Assembly: GCA_013339895.1 (NCBI GenBank)
Contig: JABACO010000016.1
Span: 3,367,767-3,431,766 of the forward strand
Direction: 5' to 3'
Source: Ephydatia muelleri
Lineage: Eukaryota > Porifera > Demospongiae > Spongillida > Spongillidae
DNA length: 64,000 nt
The notes beneath the pieces were generated by a model. The model made no database searches. It saw only the letters and a list, made by a program, of their open reading frames with translations, and had not been told where the DNA came from. Shown here in pieces: positions 26,869-39,133 of this stretch (positions within the stretch are counted from its first letter, which is position 1; every line of letters starts with the position of its first letter). The position numbers and the translations under genes were made by a program.

Positions 26869-28230
26869 CCATCCAAATGAATCACAATTAAATGTGAATT
26901 GTATTTAGAGCCCTTCACCAGATGTACTTACATATTTGCCCTGATAACTGGTCTTTGCTCAGGTTTCTAATTTAATCACCCATAATGATACACTTCTACT
27001 TGTACATCAGTCCAGCACACACCACCACAGCTATATGAGGATGGTCCGAGGTACAACAGGCTCCTGCACTTAACTATTAAGAAGGCGTCTTTTAATTGGA
27101 CAAGGCCTGCATTTACTTAGGGGGATTGAACATAATAGTCTTGCAACATGCATTTCTATAAAACACTGAACCTCATCCTAATGTTGTGAGAATTAACCTT
27201 ACTGAACATTTGTGTTATTGTCTTCGGCATATGTACAGAACCTCTATCTCCTCAAAAGTCATGTGGTATGCATACTCTGATTAACATAATGTAGTTAGTG
27301 TTGGTTAATGCAGCATGCCAAAGTATCCTAGTAATATGATCCTAGTGCAAATTCATTATACGTTTGTGGAAGTCAGCGTTTTGAGCATCCAGTTGTTGCA
27401 GTTATTTTGTAGGCATCATCTGGTCTGTCTTTCAGATCACCATACCTAATTTTGCATGTGGGTGTGGCATTACAATCATCCTAAGACTTAGGCACTCTCT
27501 TTCAGAAGTAAGTGACAATTTAAATGTATCTGTTTTACCATCAGAGTATAATGAGGCTGAGTAGTCTCCCTCCTTCAGACCAGTGTTTCCATTTGTTGTG
27601 GGAGAATAATTACAAATGATGATGCATAGAAATTCAACATGTGTAATATTGTACTATACATAGCTGCACACAAAAAGGCTTGCAAGTTGCTATAAACTCT
27701 CCAAATCTTAAAAAAGAAGGGCTCACAATAGAGAGAGAGTCATATTGAGATGGCCATACATGGTCTGCGGCTGAAGGCCACCCTGGAATATCTGGACTGG
27801 GTTGGTTCCTGTGGCAGGCCCGACACCAGGAATACTAGCCTTTTATAAATCTTAAAGCAGGCAACATATATAGATAAGATCAATGGATACCCATTCTTGC
27901 CCCAAATGGCTCTCTGTTGCAATCCTACAAGGTGATGTGAGTTCTGGGCACCATGTGAACCACATATGAGCATCTCATTTTATTATTTATCTTTTCAATT
28001 TATGGTACTACACTGGTATGTATAATACCGAGGTAATCCATGCACGAGTTGATCCATGTACATGTTGAACGAACAGGTAGAGAAGCACAAGAGTGGCATT
28101 ACCATGTACATGGGGCAGATGTGGATTACTGTAATGCCAGAAAAAGTAGTTCATAGAAGGCATTCCTCAAAGACTGTAAGGACTTGTTCAGGTCAACATG
28201 TGGCAACAAATTCTAAAGCTGGTGACGAGG

Positions 28231-28248
28231 GGGGGGGGGGGGGGGGGG
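28231..28248. repeat. Poly-G tract
   Basis: A run of about 18 G in otherwise AT-rich sequence. Similar G or C runs occur at 20006-20022, 32573-32603, 57750-57762, 57925-57937 and 58491-58510. Confidence 0.9.
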
Positions 28249-29338
28249 CGATCTGAGGATGAGCATACTTTGTTAGTAAATGATGAGTAAGTAGTAGAAG
28301 TTACGAATTGAGTGCACTCTAGAGACAGAAGTTATCCAGTGGATTCCTCACCAAAGATAGGAAAAGATAGAGTTATAGCCCAAGTGTCAGTGGAAATGAA
28401 GAAGCTGTAGTCCAGCTCATAGTTATATTTACTGGTTCTCCTTTGGAGTTGATCTAGAGTTTTAGAATCTCTTATAGGAGGATAGGATGCCATAGTTGTG
28501 AGCAGTATGCCAAGAGACCTCTTACTAGTGCCAAGTACAGGGTTTTCTGTCACTGGAAGGTGAAACAGCTCCTTGTTACATGTGTAAAGACTGTATGCCT
28601 CCGATAGTATATGGTGAAAATTAAAAGACAAACAGTATCTTAAAACATATTCATATGTACACTTGGATATGATAAATTTAATTGAACTGACCAATCTGAA
28701 ATGGTATTACATCTGATTGCAGTAGAGAGAAAATGGTGGGGACTATAATGTGACTAAAACATTAAGTCATCAATTTTTTTTGCTGAAGTAGTAAAAAGAT
28801 CACTTGGATCAAAGTTTGAGATGCATCCAGTAGGAGAGGATCAATCTGTATTTTGGAGGATATGAGTTTTTAATTTTCTCAGTGCTGTTCTTAAGTATAA
28901 CCTTTCAGTTTTTCTGAGATGGTACTCGATGCATTTATGGCTTTAGCTATGAGATATTGGGGACTAGAAGCAAGGAAAGCAATAATTTGATTAGTAGATT
29001 AGTGCCCATGCATGTATACCAAAGAGTGGAAGGGACTCAGAATTCTTTCCCTCCCATTAAGCGCAAAACAGTTATAATTATCCATAGAGGTAAATATGAA
29101 AGGCAATATTGTACAGATAAATAAACTGTTCCAATCATATATAGGTACTCAGAAAGTAACACGCCTTGACACAAAGCTAATATGTGCATGGAGAAAGAAA
29201 GCACACAAATATACATGTATATCAGTCACTTTAAAAAAGTGGTATAAAAAGAAATCTATTTAAGCTATGTCGAAATAGAAACTTGCAGTCATTATAACAC
29301 CAACAGCTGTCAGTACAAGAATAATCACATTTTATGTT

Positions 29339-30228
29339 CTAGAATGATCCAAGTGATCGCTCATGAAATTCAAAACTGCTGCTTCTATTGCTAATTGATG
29401 TTATTAGTGATGGTGTAGCCTTCTTATTGTTAGCAGACACACTCCTCCATGACATTACGCATAATCGAATCTTTGTCAATCTGTAGTGTATGACAATCAC
29501 TACCAGTAGCAACATCGCACTTGTTATGCCAGTGGCAATTATGGCCTCACCTGATTGTTCAGATATCTGGGATACCATATGAGTTTTAAAATGGATTAGT
29601 TCCATTTTAAAACTCATATGGTATCGAATATGAACTGCACTCTTTAAGTGTTCTGATTGTTCCCAAAATGTCATAGGTTGTATTTAAATAGATATAGATT
29701 AAAGTTGGAACAATACCATTTCTTTGTCCAAATGTTGCAAAAGTCAGTTCAGGCGTTTGACCTGGATATATAGATAAGTTTTGTGGCACCAAACATACTG
29801 GATTAGTGGATGTATTGCAGGGGGATATGCATACAGATTCTGATGATATCAACGATGTAGATGGATCATGGTAGCCAATAATGGCAATAGAATCAAATAC
29901 GATAGTTGAGCTATACATACAAGATGAAACATTGCATGTATCAATATTGCCCTCCATACAGAACACTGCCTGCTTCATTGGCATAGTTGCTTTCAAACTA
30001 GAGATGGACACCTTTCAAGGCTGTGCAGTTAAGAGTATAAAAACATGTATTGCTGTATGGTGGTTCATTATATATGGCCCCTCCTGCAAGAAATACAGTG
30101 TTATTTATGAATGATACATTTGTGGGCGAGGCAAACTCAATCATTGACCATGCATCAATATATAACGAAGATTTTGATTCGAGGTTGATGTAAACACCCT
30201 CTCTGAGTTTACAAGTAAATAAAAACAT
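29339..30228 (-). pseudogene. 3' end of a membrane protein gene with FINNT..GGAIY repeats, truncated
   Basis: Three minus-strand frames follow each other. The first (30228-29998) contains NVSFINNTVFLAGGAIY, a beta-helix-type repeat found in large families of secreted or membrane proteins, in sponges among others. The second (30011-29607) is a cysteine- and serine-rich extracellular stretch. The third (29674-29339) has a membrane segment, IIATGITSAMLLLVVIVI, and a short basic cytoplasmic tail ending in a stop. So the protein would be anchored with a large outside part. The frame breaks exactly at a 25-bp perfect palindrome (29571-29625), and the 5' end is cut by a large hairpin at 30210. Function unknown; family naming is inference. 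Confidence 0.55.
29571..29625. repeat. Perfect 25-bp inverted repeat with 5-base loop
   Basis: Left arm 29571-29595 (GATACCATATGAGTTTTAAA plus ATGGA), loop TTAGT, right arm 29601-29625 exactly complementary. It lies at the frame break of the membrane protein fragment. Confidence 0.95.
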
Positions 30229-30492
30229 TCTTTACGAGAAAGTTGGTGGTATATAGGATTTGATGACAATATGGTGGTGTAAAAAGCAAGGGAACAAGGT
30301 CTTATCAGAAGGGAAAATGTAATAGTCCTATATGTAGCACATTTGTTGCATGCGTTGTTTCTGTGCTAAATATAGGACTATTACATTTTCTCTTCTGATA
30401 AGACCTTGTTTCCTTGCTTTTTACACCACCAATTGTCATCAAATCCTATATACCACCAACTTTCTCGTAGAGAATGTTTTTATTTACTTGTA
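30210..30492. repeat. Large inverted repeat (~125-bp arms) at the edge of copy B
   Basis: The left arm starts ACAAGTAAATAAAAACATTC and the right arm ends with its complement near 30490. Between the arms is a ~40-base loop near 30335-30375. Arms are almost identical. The hairpin separates the membrane protein fragment from copy B of the segmental duplication. Confidence 0.9.
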
Positions 30493-31588
30493 TACTCTAA
30501 CTGTATATCATCTCGGCACTAAAACCACTTTTTTCTTTTCTGTTCGTAAACTGTTCTAAAATCTTATTTATTTAAATGTACTCGTTATCATTCCATTGTT
30601 AAATTTCCATATAGCAACTCTGTTTTTCGTGTGCTGGGGGATATTATTACATTGAATTCCTCAGTGTTACATGTACATTACCTTTAACTGAAAAGTATTT
30701 AGTTCTGTAATCCATACTCATACATCCTAACGCATTTGCGTTGTGCACCAAAGTGTGTGTTAAGAAAGAAAGTGGAGATACAGGAAAGGGGGCGGCCTTT
30801 AAAAAATATTTGGGCCTCCATCCTCCGCCTTCTCAGTTACTACATTACACGAATTCCAGTACTTCTATCAAAACTAATACGCATGCGCACATAACCTCGC
30901 GCTTGAATTTATATTGTTTGTGAATGCCAAGATTCTGTGTCACACTCACCGAATAAACACATATTCAGGGAATTACATGCGAGTTTTTACACCTCATGGT
31001 TTCGTGACCGGAGGCGAATCTTTTTCATCAGCATTATCGCATAATGTGTAATGCTTATGCATTTATGCGATAATGCTTACGTAAACAGGTGTGGGTACGG
31101 GGTATCCGTAGTCTGGGGACCCGACTGATGGTTACAGGTTTTGTGCAAGGGATGCATTCCAGTGGTATCATGCAAATCTCTTAAATTTAGAATGCGGGAC
31201 TTTCAAGCATTACTTATGGCGGATATCCTTCGCTGGAAATGACCTTAATTACCAAGACGAAAGGCGGAGTCGTAATGGGGCTCGACTATGTCATCAAGTG
31301 TTGTACGGTTATGGCGAATGTTCGTGCACGGTGAGCGGTCGCTGGAAGGTTTCACAATTGATATTGTTGAGGATTTGTTTGACCCTGTTATAGCTGAGAT
31401 AATATATAGAGGGCTAGGGATTGGAAGCGGAGGCACTTAACACTAATTAACGCGGGATCTCCGAGGAAAGGAAACGAAGCCATACACATGTACATGTACG
31501 GAGTAACTTTTTTGTATAACTGCCACTTCAACTAAACACACTCAGAGCAAAAAAAAAAAAGGGTGTCTGAGGGGAGGGGGAAGGGGGT

Positions 31589-32528
31589 TCAGTTCAGTTG
31601 TTTACTAAGGGCTTTAGATTTCTGTGTTGTCTTATTTTGGGTGATTTTGTATTCTTCAGCCAATGAAAACCCACGCACTGTTATCCACAGGTCTACTACC
31701 ATCTCCAACATTTGAATCTGCAGCTTCAGACGATGTGATGAGCAAGGGGAACACCGGATTGACCTGCAATTGTTGCTTAGAATAACTTCACAATGTATAT
31801 GCCGAATAGTGCATCTGCCATGTGGATCAGTAGTATCCAAGAAACTGACACTTTTGCCTATTTTAAAAACACATGTAAAGTGCATGCATGTTCAGGAGCA
31901 CCAGTATTTGTGTAACATACCACTGCTGATGTGTAAAGATGAAGACCCAAGTTCTTCCATGCATAGTTCCACCAAGCCAGAATCTGGGCTACCTCTACAA
32001 AACCTTGCCGCGCCCAAAAACTCCATAAGTTTAAAGACATCCTCTACTACTTTGACAGGGTATGCATGGCAAGTTGAACAAAACAGGAGAAGTACTGGGG
32101 TTCAATGTCTTCGATGAAATTGTAGTAGTCCATTCCAGTGATGCATTGAAAGCTATTGACAAAGTGAAACTTGGACGGCAGACTTCTTGCAGCCCTACTT
32201 TGCACAAACACAACGGTGTCATGGAGGCTATAACCCACTGTGGTGACAGTTTAAGAATGCTCAATCGGTGTGATAGCAAATTCATAGATGTCACTAGGCC
32301 ATTCATATAGGTAATGACACAGTAAGCTGAAGAGACAGGCTGATCAATATGACCAGAGTGCTGCAGAGCATTTGACAAGGAAGGTGAACATAAAAGACCT
32401 GGATGCAGCTGCACAGAAACAGCAGCACGTGTAATAGAGACAGTGAGGACTTTGGGTTTCTGTCTTTCCATACTCTTCTTTCTTCGGCCTAACCTTAGTT
32501 TTCTCCTGCTCATGTCTGCTAAAAGCAT
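31589..32528 (-). pseudogene. Protein remnant inside the 1.8-kb transposon-like insertion
   Basis: Several minus-strand frames in a row: a basic start (MSRRKLRLGRRKKSMERQKP, 32508 downward), GMDYYNFIEDIEPQYFSCFV near 32140, and a C-terminal LEMVVDLWITVRGFSLAEEY followed by TQKSKALSKQL ending at 31589. The last part resembles the C-terminal pattern (TVRGFSF..YK..KKTTQKSKGLRKQL-like) I associate with repeated, probably transposon-encoded proteins of sponges and cnidarians. Frame changes and stops separate the parts. No catalytic motif is recognised. Confidence 0.4.
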
Positions 32529-32572
32529 CAGGACAATAAGTAAATCACTTTAGTCAGTAACGGACATATACA

Positions 32573-32603
32573 ACACCCCCCCCCCCCCCCCCCCCCCCCC
32601 CCC
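32573..32603. repeat. Poly-C tract
   Basis: About 30 bases of C with one G, inside the transposon-like insertion. Confidence 0.9.
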
Positions 32604-33349
32604 GCCCACCCTGGCCCAATGCGCGTAGAATATTAATTTGTGATATAGATAGCGGCAAATTTTGTAGCCAGAAAACGCACCCCAAAATAAAGAGAACCTT
32701 ACTAAGACACACTTTAGGCCTGATTGCAAAAATACTACGATTGCTTTGCTCTTTAACTTACAAAGATACTGTCCCGTAATCGTAAAGGGTCAAAACCCAT
32801 GGAATTAAGTCCACTTAGGACTGTTCCTTAGGATTAAAAAACATCTTAAAACATAATACGAACGCAGTTAATCATTTCTAGCACAAATGCAAGATCACAG
32901 CGTCACTATGCAAAGAGCTAACCCCAACGAAAGAAAAAAAATCATACTTTTTCTACTTTGACACCGTAAAACCGTCGCGGCAAAGCTCATACATTATATT
33001 TATAGTTTCAACTAGATTCACTGGGCCATCGATTTGTAGCATCAGCTGAATATTACGGCGTACCTTTAAGGAGATTCAAGCGAAAGTTCGACAGCCAAAA
33101 ATCCACCCCTTTTCACAAGTTCGGAGGTGCGATTATCACTACATGTCCCGCGCAGAGGTATAGCGCACGTGATTCGCTTCCAATCTCTCTATATATTATC
33201 TCTGGTAAAATGTACCGTGCACGCTTCAATGCCTACATCAATATTATTGTTGTGAAGCTTTGAACCTATACATGCATGCATGCATGCGCAAAACGTTACC
33301 AGCATGCATGAACTTTTAAACACACAGCTTTTCATTTGCCAGTTAAAGC

Positions 33350-33685
33350 GATGAGGGGTGAAACTACAATCTTCTTGAGTCTTATGCAGGCGATCGAACA
33401 ATATAGGAAGGCGTGACGTAATGCGCAGGCATAACATAAACTCTTCCCACAACATACTCTTCCCATCTCTTCTAACTCAGTGAACCCAAGACTTGGGTTC
33501 ACTGAGTTAGAGAGCCTTCAGTTGGAAGTAGTTCTGCATGGCTATAGCGACTGGACGGGACGTTTTTGGAGTTTTACCAACTGGTTATGGGAAGAGTTTA
33601 TGTTATGCCTGTGCATGCCTTCCTATGTTGTTCGATCGCCTGTGTAAGACTCAAGAAGAGGACCGTCCATTGTTGATGTAGGACA
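33350..33685. repeat. Local inverted duplication within copy B
   Basis: 33487-33680 is the reverse complement of copy A 6570-6735 (for example GGCGATCGAACAATATAGGA in copy A appears inverted here), while 33350-33483 keeps part of the same sequence in the forward direction. So copy B has both an inverted and a partial forward version of a segment that is single in copy A. Confidence 0.85.
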
Positions 33686-33883
33686 AAGTGAACCGTTAGA
33701 CGATATAGTATTCTGAGTTATAATTATGTTATAAACATAAATTCACAATGATCAAAATCTCATAGAACGTTCCAATTATTGTAACACACGTATATCTCAC
33801 CACCAGTCTAGCTACAATACAAACTAAATAAGAGTAAGTCTAATTTGACAGTTCTTAACTACATCACTTCACTTCAAATAAGG

Positions 33884-36800
33884 CTACGTGCCCCTTCTCT
33901 GTTTGTCCTGATATAGAACAATATGCTTCCAAACAGCAACAGCTTGGCTGTTCAATAGCTCCACTTCACCAAGCTGATCAAAATATTTCACACCAAGGGA
34001 AATTCCATGAGTATCCACAAAGGCTTGCAATGTATCTATGAGCCTGGAATGCAAATAATAATACCAAAAAAAAAATCAACAAACGCTTCAACATTGACCC
34101 AACGAGTATTTAGTGCCACGACACTTACAACACTTATTAGAACACTTACAGGGTAACTAAATGGGTCAACTTACGGCCATTCCAATTCTGAATGAGAATG
34201 CCGCAGGTGTGTTTCGATAAACTCAAACAGAAGTCCCAACAAAGGATCTATGTCATAGGAACGAAGCACTATATTAAGTGCTGATTCATGTCTTCTTGTC
34301 AGAGCATCTGAAAATCCCTTATCCAACTGCTCAAAAGGCTCCTAAGAATTGTTATAGACAACAATAAATTTTGCAGAAATCATGCAACTTGTGTCAATTT
34401 ACCTGTCCCTTCAGAGCTAGCTGCCTACTGAACTCAACAGAGATGGTTTGCCACAGAGATACAACATGCTTCAATCTGCAGTATTTTTGAGCCTGATTAG
34501 GATAAAAAAATTACACGTAATGGAGAATGCAGTGACGAACTACAGCTTACCACAGAACAAAATTGTTTGTCCATTCTTAGAGCTTTCTCAGCATACTCTC
34601 CAAGGTTCTTGTCAGCTTTTGCACCTCCCGAAGACACAAATACCAATATGATCTCTATTGCATCCATGGCTTCCTTCAGCCTGTGCATCGATCTCAATTC
34701 ATTAATGATCTGTTCTTGAAGCTCAGGTGGCAAAATCTCCTGCAAAGTGATATACAATTGTGATTATAAAATACATTGGTTGCCTAATAATAGGAAGAGA
34801 TAGTTAATGTGAAGAAGATTGCTTTTATATTCTACAACTATTTTTTATAAACCTTTATTGTAAGCTGGGCACTTGGAAATACATGTATCTTGCTATTTGT
34901 GTGTATAGTGCATTATCCATGTTAAAATCTCACATTTACAATCTCAAGCTTTGTGGTCTGTGACTCAATGAAGTGAATAAAACTGAGGGTACATGTATGC
35001 CATACATCGACAACTGTAAGAATGATGGGTGAATCCTTCCTTTGTATTTCATGTATACACATTCATAATGCAAAGACCAGAATGATGATATTTTGCCTCG
35101 AAATGTGCTAAATATAGTGCCAAGCAGTAAGTACATGTTGAGAGATAGAATGTGTACGACACAACATCCACTTTGCATTGAGAGAAACCAACAAGAATAA
35201 AAACTGAGGTAATGGTAACCGATACGTGAAAACTCTCCAGTGACACTAACATTAGCACTCCTATCTGGATACAGTTCAACTAAACTCCATCAGAATTTGC
35301 TACTGTACAGTAAGCATGGCTTCTAACGTTACCTATAGTACAGGGGTGGGGGTACTGGTGTGCAAAGGGCTGGATCATACAATGTAAAAAAGTTGGGCAC
35401 ATTGCCAAGGTGCATAAGCAAATCAAATCAAGTGAGTAGAGCCATGGTAGACAACCATAAGACCTATCCATTACATTTGTTCTACACTGGTATTACTTAA
35501 CATGCAGCCAACATTACTCTAATGTAGGTTTACTGATGGCTGGAAGCTTGCAGTGCAACCATTCTAATATCGTGTAGATAGCCTGATCTTGTCCAACTTT
35601 GATGGAACTCTATTGACCTTCACATCAATCAACTATGAGAAAAATCGACATGAATAAGGCTAGCTGTACTAAATTCTTCCAACAGTGTTGCAATGTGGAA
35701 CCGGAGGAGTTAAAGCTAAGCTCCCTGTGAATACTATCCACAGTACTTGATGCAGCATGATTTTCAACATTCAATATTTATCTTGACTCTGACGTTCTTT
35801 CAATAAAAGGTATCTAAATACTATGAAGAGAATAGTACTCTTATCAACACACTCTAAATTATCAAACACCTAGCTTTGGAGTCAACACATCCCAATGCTA
35901 CAGAGGAATGATGAAGAAATGTCCTAGAGCTGTCAGCATACACTGTACCTGGTGAACCTTCTTCCTGATTGCTCCAAATATGGCTTCTGTGTACCTGTCT
36001 TCTTTGAACACCACATGTGGTATCTCCAACATGATGTGAGGCTTGCCATAAATAAACCTGTCTAGGATGTGCTTTTCAAGTGCAGGAAAATCGTACTCGA
36101 TCTGTTGTCCTTTGCCATAGGTCAGAGAGTAGTGACAGTGGGACAAAACAATTGGTATCAGCTGATGCTCGTAATCCACAACATGACAGCTGTTCAGCTG
36201 CGTAATGGGAATTTTCTGCAATGTCCATTTTTTGCTAAAAGGAATAACCATCTTTAACCACAAATGCACAATGGAACACACATTGCCATACTCTTGGTCT
36301 CTGCATTTTGCCATGAATGTATTGTGTGTGCAGACTAGGAAATCCACCAATGATGATGTACACACTCCTGCTCCAGTTGTGGTGGGGATGAGATAGTCCA
36401 GCTTTGTGTCCAGTGAGATTGATGGAATCAGATACTTGTGGTCAACTCTCAAACGAGCTAAAATGGAATGCAAGATTTATATATATTTAGCACAGGGGCA
36501 CAATCATCTCACAATGTTCTGGAAGTCTCTCATGAACCAATTCCCAAGCCTTGGACAGACGTAAGACCAACTTTTGAAGGTGAACACGAGTTCCTTCCAC
36601 TGAAAGGCAACAAATAGCTGAAGCATGCACCACAGTAACACATTAGTACCTTTCTCTTTTTTGATTAATTGACCAATTGTCATTTTCCCGTCCTTTCGGT
36701 CGAATTGACCATTGCATTTGTTGTACAGGTACTGCTGCAACTGGGCTATGTCTGGGAGATACTGTGTAGCTCTCAAATTGGGCTCCTGCAAGTAATTAAA

Positions 36801-39133
36801 TGAACTTGATGGTTTAAAGTACTAATACATTGAGAGTAGGCAAACCTCCTGTAAAAATGAATTGAGCAAAGTATATCTTTTGTGATTCTCATTTGACAAA
36901 AGGTTTTGTGTAAGGTGTTCCAGGGAAATTCTTGGCCTGTATATCCAGAAGTGTGGTTCCATACTCTTGTCATCTATCTTGGCTCTTTCATACACAGTGA
37001 AGAACAAACGGTCTTGATCTGGTGTAGAAAATAAAACCCCATTAATTGCTGCATGCAAAATACAATGAGACATGAGAGGTGCATGTGTATGTGTTTAAAA
37101 TTCCTATCTGCAAACAATATATGCTTGTGCTTTTGTGCACTTCTTATAGCTTCACATGCAGAACTTCTATAAGTGGCCAACACTGCACAAATGCCTTGTT
37201 ACATGTATGTGCACTGTGATAACACACATGTAATTAAGAAATAGACCTCATCATTGCACATTAATACTCAAGGCATAGCATCTGTCAGAGATATGTGTAA
37301 TAATACTCTTGTACATGTGTGTGCCTGTCACATATCAAGACAGAAAAAAGTATTCTAGAATGAGCTGCTTCACGCTAGGGCTATACACATTTGCTAAATT
37401 ACATTGAATACTAACCTTTACTCTGGTCATTCAGCATTGCCTGCATTGTTGCTCCAACTCGTTGATCTAAATCCTATTGGACAAAAAACACATACATGTA
37501 CGGCTAATATGGCAAAATAGCAGACTTTGCAGTAAAAAAGTGATATTCTGAAGTTCATGTTTAGAGAGAAACACAGTCATGCCTTATCTGAACCTATCAA
37601 TGACGTCAATGCTAGAGTTACAGTGCATGAAGATCATGCACAACACTTCTTAACTCCCTAGACACCAACAGAACATTAATGATCAAGATACAATTACATT
37701 GTACCAGTACAAGATTAACCAAAAATAACACTGTTATTGGCATAGATCGTCTGAAAACAGCAAGAAAAGGCTCACAAAACGAGACCAAGAATAATGCTTT
37801 CTATCTTCATTCTAACAATTCCTGGTTGTAAGTGATTGTTTGACAAAGATATTAATATTGATTAATATCATGCAAAACAAAACTATGCAAATCTGGGGCA
37901 CAGAAAACTGACTTCAAACTAAGAACCTTTTTCAATCCACTTTAAACGATTAGCATAGGATTGATGCCAACATAACCATTTTGAAGGAGACTAAAAATTA
38001 TTATGATTATGTACTACACACACATCAATATCCATCAAACCTTAAGGAAGGGCTGTACATAGGTCTGGTTGAACAAAGCTTCCCATTTTTCACGATCAGG
38101 TCTTTGTGCTAATGCACCTAGACCTCGAGCAACATCCACTGTAAAAGAAACATTATAATGCACAACTCCCACACTTCTACTGGAATGCTGACATCTTGGG
38201 ACATCCTTTACAAGTATGACGTGAAGAACAAGATGAATGACCAGCACTGCTTCATCCACACTTATCCCGAGTGCTTTTCCCAACAGAGTTACATCCTTTT
38301 CAAGATGCCTCAGCAAGAACTCTGGAATGTCTTGTACATTCACGGCAGGCTTGATCAGCTGCACCAGACCTGCAATCGCATTCTGCAAATAATAAATATA
38401 TATGAGCCTATTAAATAATGTATTGTCAGCAGATAGGAAGTTATGACAATTGCAAATCACGGAATCCTAAAATTTCTGGTGTCTGGCAATTTCAGCTGTG
38501 GAAAGCAAAGACTATTCACAATGGAATTAGCAAGCTGTTTCTTTACTTTATGGCTTGATCCGCAGTCATTATTAACCTTACTTCTACCTTGATTTGAGGA
38601 GGGGTGCAGCCCAGTGTTTGGGCATGTGGTGCGGAGGCACCTCCCCTTCTATGCCAGATCCACAGCCCCAACCCTTAGGCTTCCCAGGTGATGAAGTAAA
38701 TAGAAAATAGTCAGCACAGATGCCCAATGGCTCATGTGTGCTTGACGATAACGTGCAAGCACACTGGCCACAGTATTCAGCGTTTAACTCCTCTCTTAAG
38801 CCAAATTTAAAAACAAGTATTTGTGGTGATACATACTTTATGTTTTCAGTTGTGTTATCTGAAAATCTCACAAGGTACTTGATTAGTGCTTCATTTATAG
38901 TGCCCAATAATATTTTACACCGTTCAAATAGCATTTACCTAAAGTACAGTAAATGTCAGTTCACACAAGATGGCAGAGTGCATACCTGAGTATGGCAGCT
39001 GGCCCACAGCAAAGCTGTGTGCATTAGAGCTCGTAGAATACAGACAACAGCTGGAGATAGGCCTCTTTCTGGAAGTGTGTTGCTACGACCTTCAGGTGAT
39101 CCAAGCACATGGCCAGATTGTGTTTCATCAGTA
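33884..39133 (-). CDS. RNF213: RNF213-like gene, C-terminal tail
   Basis: Exons 38986-39133 (TQSGHVLGSPEGRSN), 38181-38392, 38041-38138, 37416-37473, 36846-37018, 36513-36785, 35949-36457, 34551-34739, 34403-34492, 34175-34341 and 33884-34043 (ending VWKHIVLYQDKQRRG). All match the C-terminal domain of RNF213. In exon 36513-36785 one base is missing compared with copy A (near 36645), which shifts the frame. Treating 32 bases from a GTACTAAT donor to a CTTCAG acceptor as an intron would restore it, but that is unusually short. The large exon is open here (TGG), where copy A has a stop. Confidence 0.88.

Larger units (their letters stand above)
23871..29338. other. Long stretch without recognisable genes
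   Basis: No recognisable protein or RNA gene was found. It holds a duplicated block (24652-24895 and 25205-25440), a GT microsatellite (26827-26866) and a G tract (28231-28248). Minus-strand open frames at 26323-26607, 27740-27973 and 28332-28694 have no motif I recognise; the first and third could be isolated exons but nothing supports a gene model. Confidence 0.5.
31393..33205 (-). mobile_element. DNA transposon-like insertion (1.8 kb) with inverted ends
   Basis: The ends share GAGATAATATATAGAG in inverted orientation (left from 31396, right to 33202), with GATTGGAAGCG a little further in on both sides. TA flanks both ends (31391-31392 and 33206-33207). Copy A has the uninterrupted site at about 6380-6392 (CTGTTACCTGTAAAATG), so the element arrived after, or left copy A after, the duplication. 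TA flanks fit the Tc1/mariner group but the superfamily is not established. Confidence 0.7.
30495..38418. repeat. Segmental duplication, copy B (partner 3480-11692)
   Basis: Same order and orientation as copy A, from TAAAACCACTTTTTTC near 30520 to the RNF213-like exon ending at 38392. This copy continues into the rest of the RNF213-like gene, so it is the parent locus or nearer to it. Between 30495 and 33883 it holds no host gene, only flanking sequence, one tandem-array unit and a transposon. Confidence 0.9.
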
